A stretch of DNA of 33,132 nucleotides from positions 1 to 33,132 of the forward strand of contig NZ_JBDIAQ010000025.1 in assembly GCF_039812505.1 (NCBI RefSeq). Reading direction: 5' to 3'. A program made the translations under genes and the position numbers. Under the pieces are notes generated by a model. The model was not told where the DNA came from, made no database searches, and saw only the letters and a list, made by a program, of their open reading frames with translations. This DNA is from Intrasporangium_A sp039812505. GTDB lineage: Bacteria > Actinomycetota > Actinomycetes > Actinomycetales > Dermatophilaceae. Positions 32,925 to 33,132 of this stretch are shown piece after piece. Within the stretch, counting starts at the first letter, position 1, and each line of letters opens with the position of its first letter.

Positions 32925-33108
32925 TACGGACAAGACCCGCGCAGCCCCGCCAGGCATTGCCACAGCGGTCCTCGCGAGTCAGACCCGAAGCGCCGACAGC
33001 TCGGTCAGGCTTCCTGCCACGGCTGCCACATCTGGTCACCAGGCAAGCCGCTGATGGTAACTACTCACGACCCCGCGTGGCGTGTGGCTGATGTGATTGG
33101 TGGTTCGG

Positions 33109-33114
33109 TAGGGT
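33109..33114 (+). promoter_or_regulatory. -10 box near the right edge (leaderless)
   Basis: TAGGGT is followed by 6 bases and then GTG 33121, the same spacing as at the LysE-type gene. Confidence 0.4.
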
Positions 33115-33120
33115 CTGCGG

Positions 33121-33132
33121 GTGCCTGCAGCG
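33121..33132 (+). CDS. Possible start of a gene cut by the right edge
   Basis: GTG 33121 begins a frame of which only four codons (V-P-A-A) are visible. The only support is the -10 box at exactly the leaderless spacing used elsewhere here. The product cannot be named. Confidence 0.3.

Larger units (their letters stand above)
32670..33120. other. 451-base intergenic region with repeats and inverted repeats
   Basis: No convincing gene. It holds three 14-base copies of GAGTGGGCACCGTC or close variants (32715-32728, 32757-32770, 32779-32792), the long inverted repeat at 32846-32913, the UUCG-type hairpin at 32911-32924, and the minus-strand -10 CAAGAT (32681-32676) for the MFS gene and a plus-strand -10 near the right end. 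Confidence 0.7.

Noticed and set aside
32670..32963. N-terminal extension of the MFS protein.
   Set aside because: No ribosome site or conserved sequence; a -10 box sits just before GTG 32669.

Overview
This window is high-GC DNA from an actinomycete. Gene order, the small extra ribosomal protein bS22, the rex-hem operon, the CcsB/ResB type of cytochrome c biogenesis and the menaquinone genes all point to Actinomycetota. A member of Micrococcales (Intrasporangiaceae/Dermatophilaceae-like) is my best guess, but the genus cannot be fixed from the sequence alone. About 28 genes are supported. No rRNA, tRNA, transposase, integrase or CRISPR array was seen.

Left part (1-11,172). A truncated VOC-family gene and a BldC/excisionase-type small DNA-binding protein come first. 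A catabolic island of seven genes follows (807-10,811): an FMN-dependent alpha-hydroxy-acid dehydrogenase (minus strand), a divergent D-2-hydroxyacid dehydrogenase, an MHS-family transporter, a YtcJ-type amidohydrolase, a thiamine-diphosphate 2-keto-acid decarboxylase resembling AruI, an M20-fold protein with altered metal-site residues, and a convergent agmatinase/guanidinobutyrase-type ureohydrolase. Read together, these suggest uptake and breakdown of a guanidino 2-hydroxy or 2-keto acid (for example argininic acid or 2-ketoarginine), which is a hypothesis. The island lies between two genes (BldC-like and bS22) that are neighbours in other actinobacteria such as Mycobacterium tuberculosis (Rv0500A/Rv0500B).

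Middle part (11,173-22,351). The conserved chromosomal block resumes with bS22, a GalE2-like epimerase, a PlsC-like acyltransferase with a long disordered N-terminus, a glutaredoxin-like protein and the rex-hemA-hemC-hemD-hemB operon. Every junction in that operon is a 4-bp start/stop overlap, and a Rex-type operator sits on its promoter. A MarR regulator and hemL follow. Together they take glutamyl-tRNA to uroporphyrinogen III under redox control.

Right part (22,512-33,132). A LysE-type exporter is followed by a 12-copy 21-bp tandem repeat. Next come a histidine phosphatase and the cytochrome c maturation genes (TlpA/ResA-like thioredoxin, CcdA, ResB, CcsB), then a DUF4229 protein. Convergent to them on the minus strand are an MFS protein, menE, a PLDc_N membrane protein and menA (menaquinone synthesis). 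The core block therefore supplies heme, cytochrome c assembly and menaquinone, the parts of the respiratory chain.

Two patterns recur across the window. Short intergenic tandem arrays (periods 15, 17, 18, 18 and 21 bp) occur at gene boundaries. Many genes appear to have leaderless promoters, with a TANNNT-like -10 box exactly 6-7 nt before the start codon.
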